Positions 63,690 through 64,000 of a DNA stretch of 64,000 bases are shown here, in pieces. A program made the position numbers and the translations under genes. Source of the stretch: Paratinospora sagittata (taxonomy: Eukaryota; Streptophyta; Magnoliopsida; Ranunculales; Menispermaceae); NCBI GenBank assembly GCA_035771175.1, contig CM069596.1, positions 13,659,001 to 13,723,000 on the forward strand, written 5' to 3'. The notes below the pieces were generated by a model. The model worked only from the letters and a program-made list of their open reading frames with translations. It did no database searches and had not been told where the DNA came from. The number at the start of each line of letters is the position of its first letter. Within the stretch, counting starts at the first letter, position 1.

Positions 63690-64000
63690 AACAATTCAGG
63701 GTATCTTTGTTTGATTTTATCTTCAAGTTCCCAGGTTGCTTCCTCTATTCCATGGTGATCCCAAAGTACCTTTACAAGTGGAATACTAGGTCTAAGTTCT
63801 TGAGTTTTTTTATCCAGAATTTGTACCGCTCTCTCCTGATATTTGTTTCCTTCTTCAACCTAAACTTCGACCAGAGGGATGATATGTGAAGGATCAGGAT
63901 GATACTTTCGAAGCATGGATACATGGAAAACGTCATGAACTTTGGACATGGATGAGGGAAGGGATAGTCGATAGGCTAGTTTGCCAATACGTACCACAAT
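63690..64000 (-). pseudogene. Integrase C-terminal / chromodomain tail of A4
   Basis: Minus-strand words RIGKLAYRLSLPSSMSKVHD, VFHVSMLRKYHPDPSHIIPL, NKYQERAVQILDKKTQELRP, SIPLVKVLWDHHGIEEATWE, ending ELFKQ. Unlike A3, the chromodomain end is in one frame. A stop after LVEV (about 63860) is visible. Continues out of the window. Confidence 0.8.

Larger units (their letters stand above)
61673..64000 (-). mobile_element. Family A gypsy element A4 (runs off the window)
   Basis: Minus strand: integrase tail (64000-63690), ORFY (63589-63068), polypurine tract (63049-63032), 3' LTR (63031-61673). The LTR ends are intact (TGTAATACCCCTGG ... GGGGTGTGACA on minus). Left flank GGTAA (61668-61672) is the likely target duplication to look for beyond the window. 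Inserted in the pararetrovirus. Confidence 0.88.

Overview
This is nuclear DNA of a flowering plant, most likely a eudicot. It has one intron-split host gene of a plant MATE transporter family, followed by about 56 kb of nested, decayed transposable elements: Ty3/gypsy chromovirus-like LTR retrotransposons, a copia fragment, a LINE tail, MITE-like elements and a piece of an endogenous pararetrovirus. No rRNA, tRNA, CRISPR or prokaryotic operon structure is visible. Family and domain names come from motifs read by eye, since no search could be run.

Layout. 1-1161 is AT-rich flank and promoter. 1162-5768 (+) is a seven-exon MATE/DETOXIFICATION gene with TE-like insertions in introns 2 and 5. 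7589-8020 (-) is a copia RNase H remnant. From 8124 on the window is a TE nest. I call the commonest lineage family A; it has four copies: A1 (8124-20311, +), A2 (24350-31721, -), A3 (35208-45940, +) and A4 (61673-64000, -, running out of the window). Family B has two copies: B1 (12415-18002, -), inserted in the first codons of A1 gag with a perfect AGGAA duplication, and B2 (32955-53874, -). B2 sits inside the pol of an older element C1 (about 32091-56430, +), and A3 sits inside an LTR of B2. This gives a three-level nest, C1 > B2 > A3. 20312-24349 is unassigned repeat-rich DNA. 57590-58015 is a LINE 3' end. 58584-61672 is a decayed caulimovirid-like segment, split by a palindromic element at 60503-61012 and cut off by A4.

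The most interesting signal is the architecture of family A. Besides gag-pol and a chromodomain-type integrase tail, it carries (i) ORFX, about 530 codons, between the primer-binding site and gag, with a plant-transposon-type N-terminal domain and a Pro/Gln/Tyr-rich tail; (ii) a roughly 770-bp spacer before gag, kept in three copies, with three stem-loops that differ in stem but share the loop core GGTATGGGAC, and an antisense open frame across it; and (iii) ORFY, about 170 codons, between integrase and the 3' LTR, with an arginine-rich patch followed by proline-rich and acidic parts. ORFX plus hairpins and ORFY recur in separate insertions, so they belong to the family. I infer, without proof, that they form an RNA-level regulatory or packaging module. 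All copies seen here are broken by stops, frameshifts or deletions.

A second unusual signal is a GC-rich, nearly fully palindromic element present twice (49929-50346 and 60503-61012). It has TG...CA termini, short target duplications and tRNA-promoter-like boxes in the fold.
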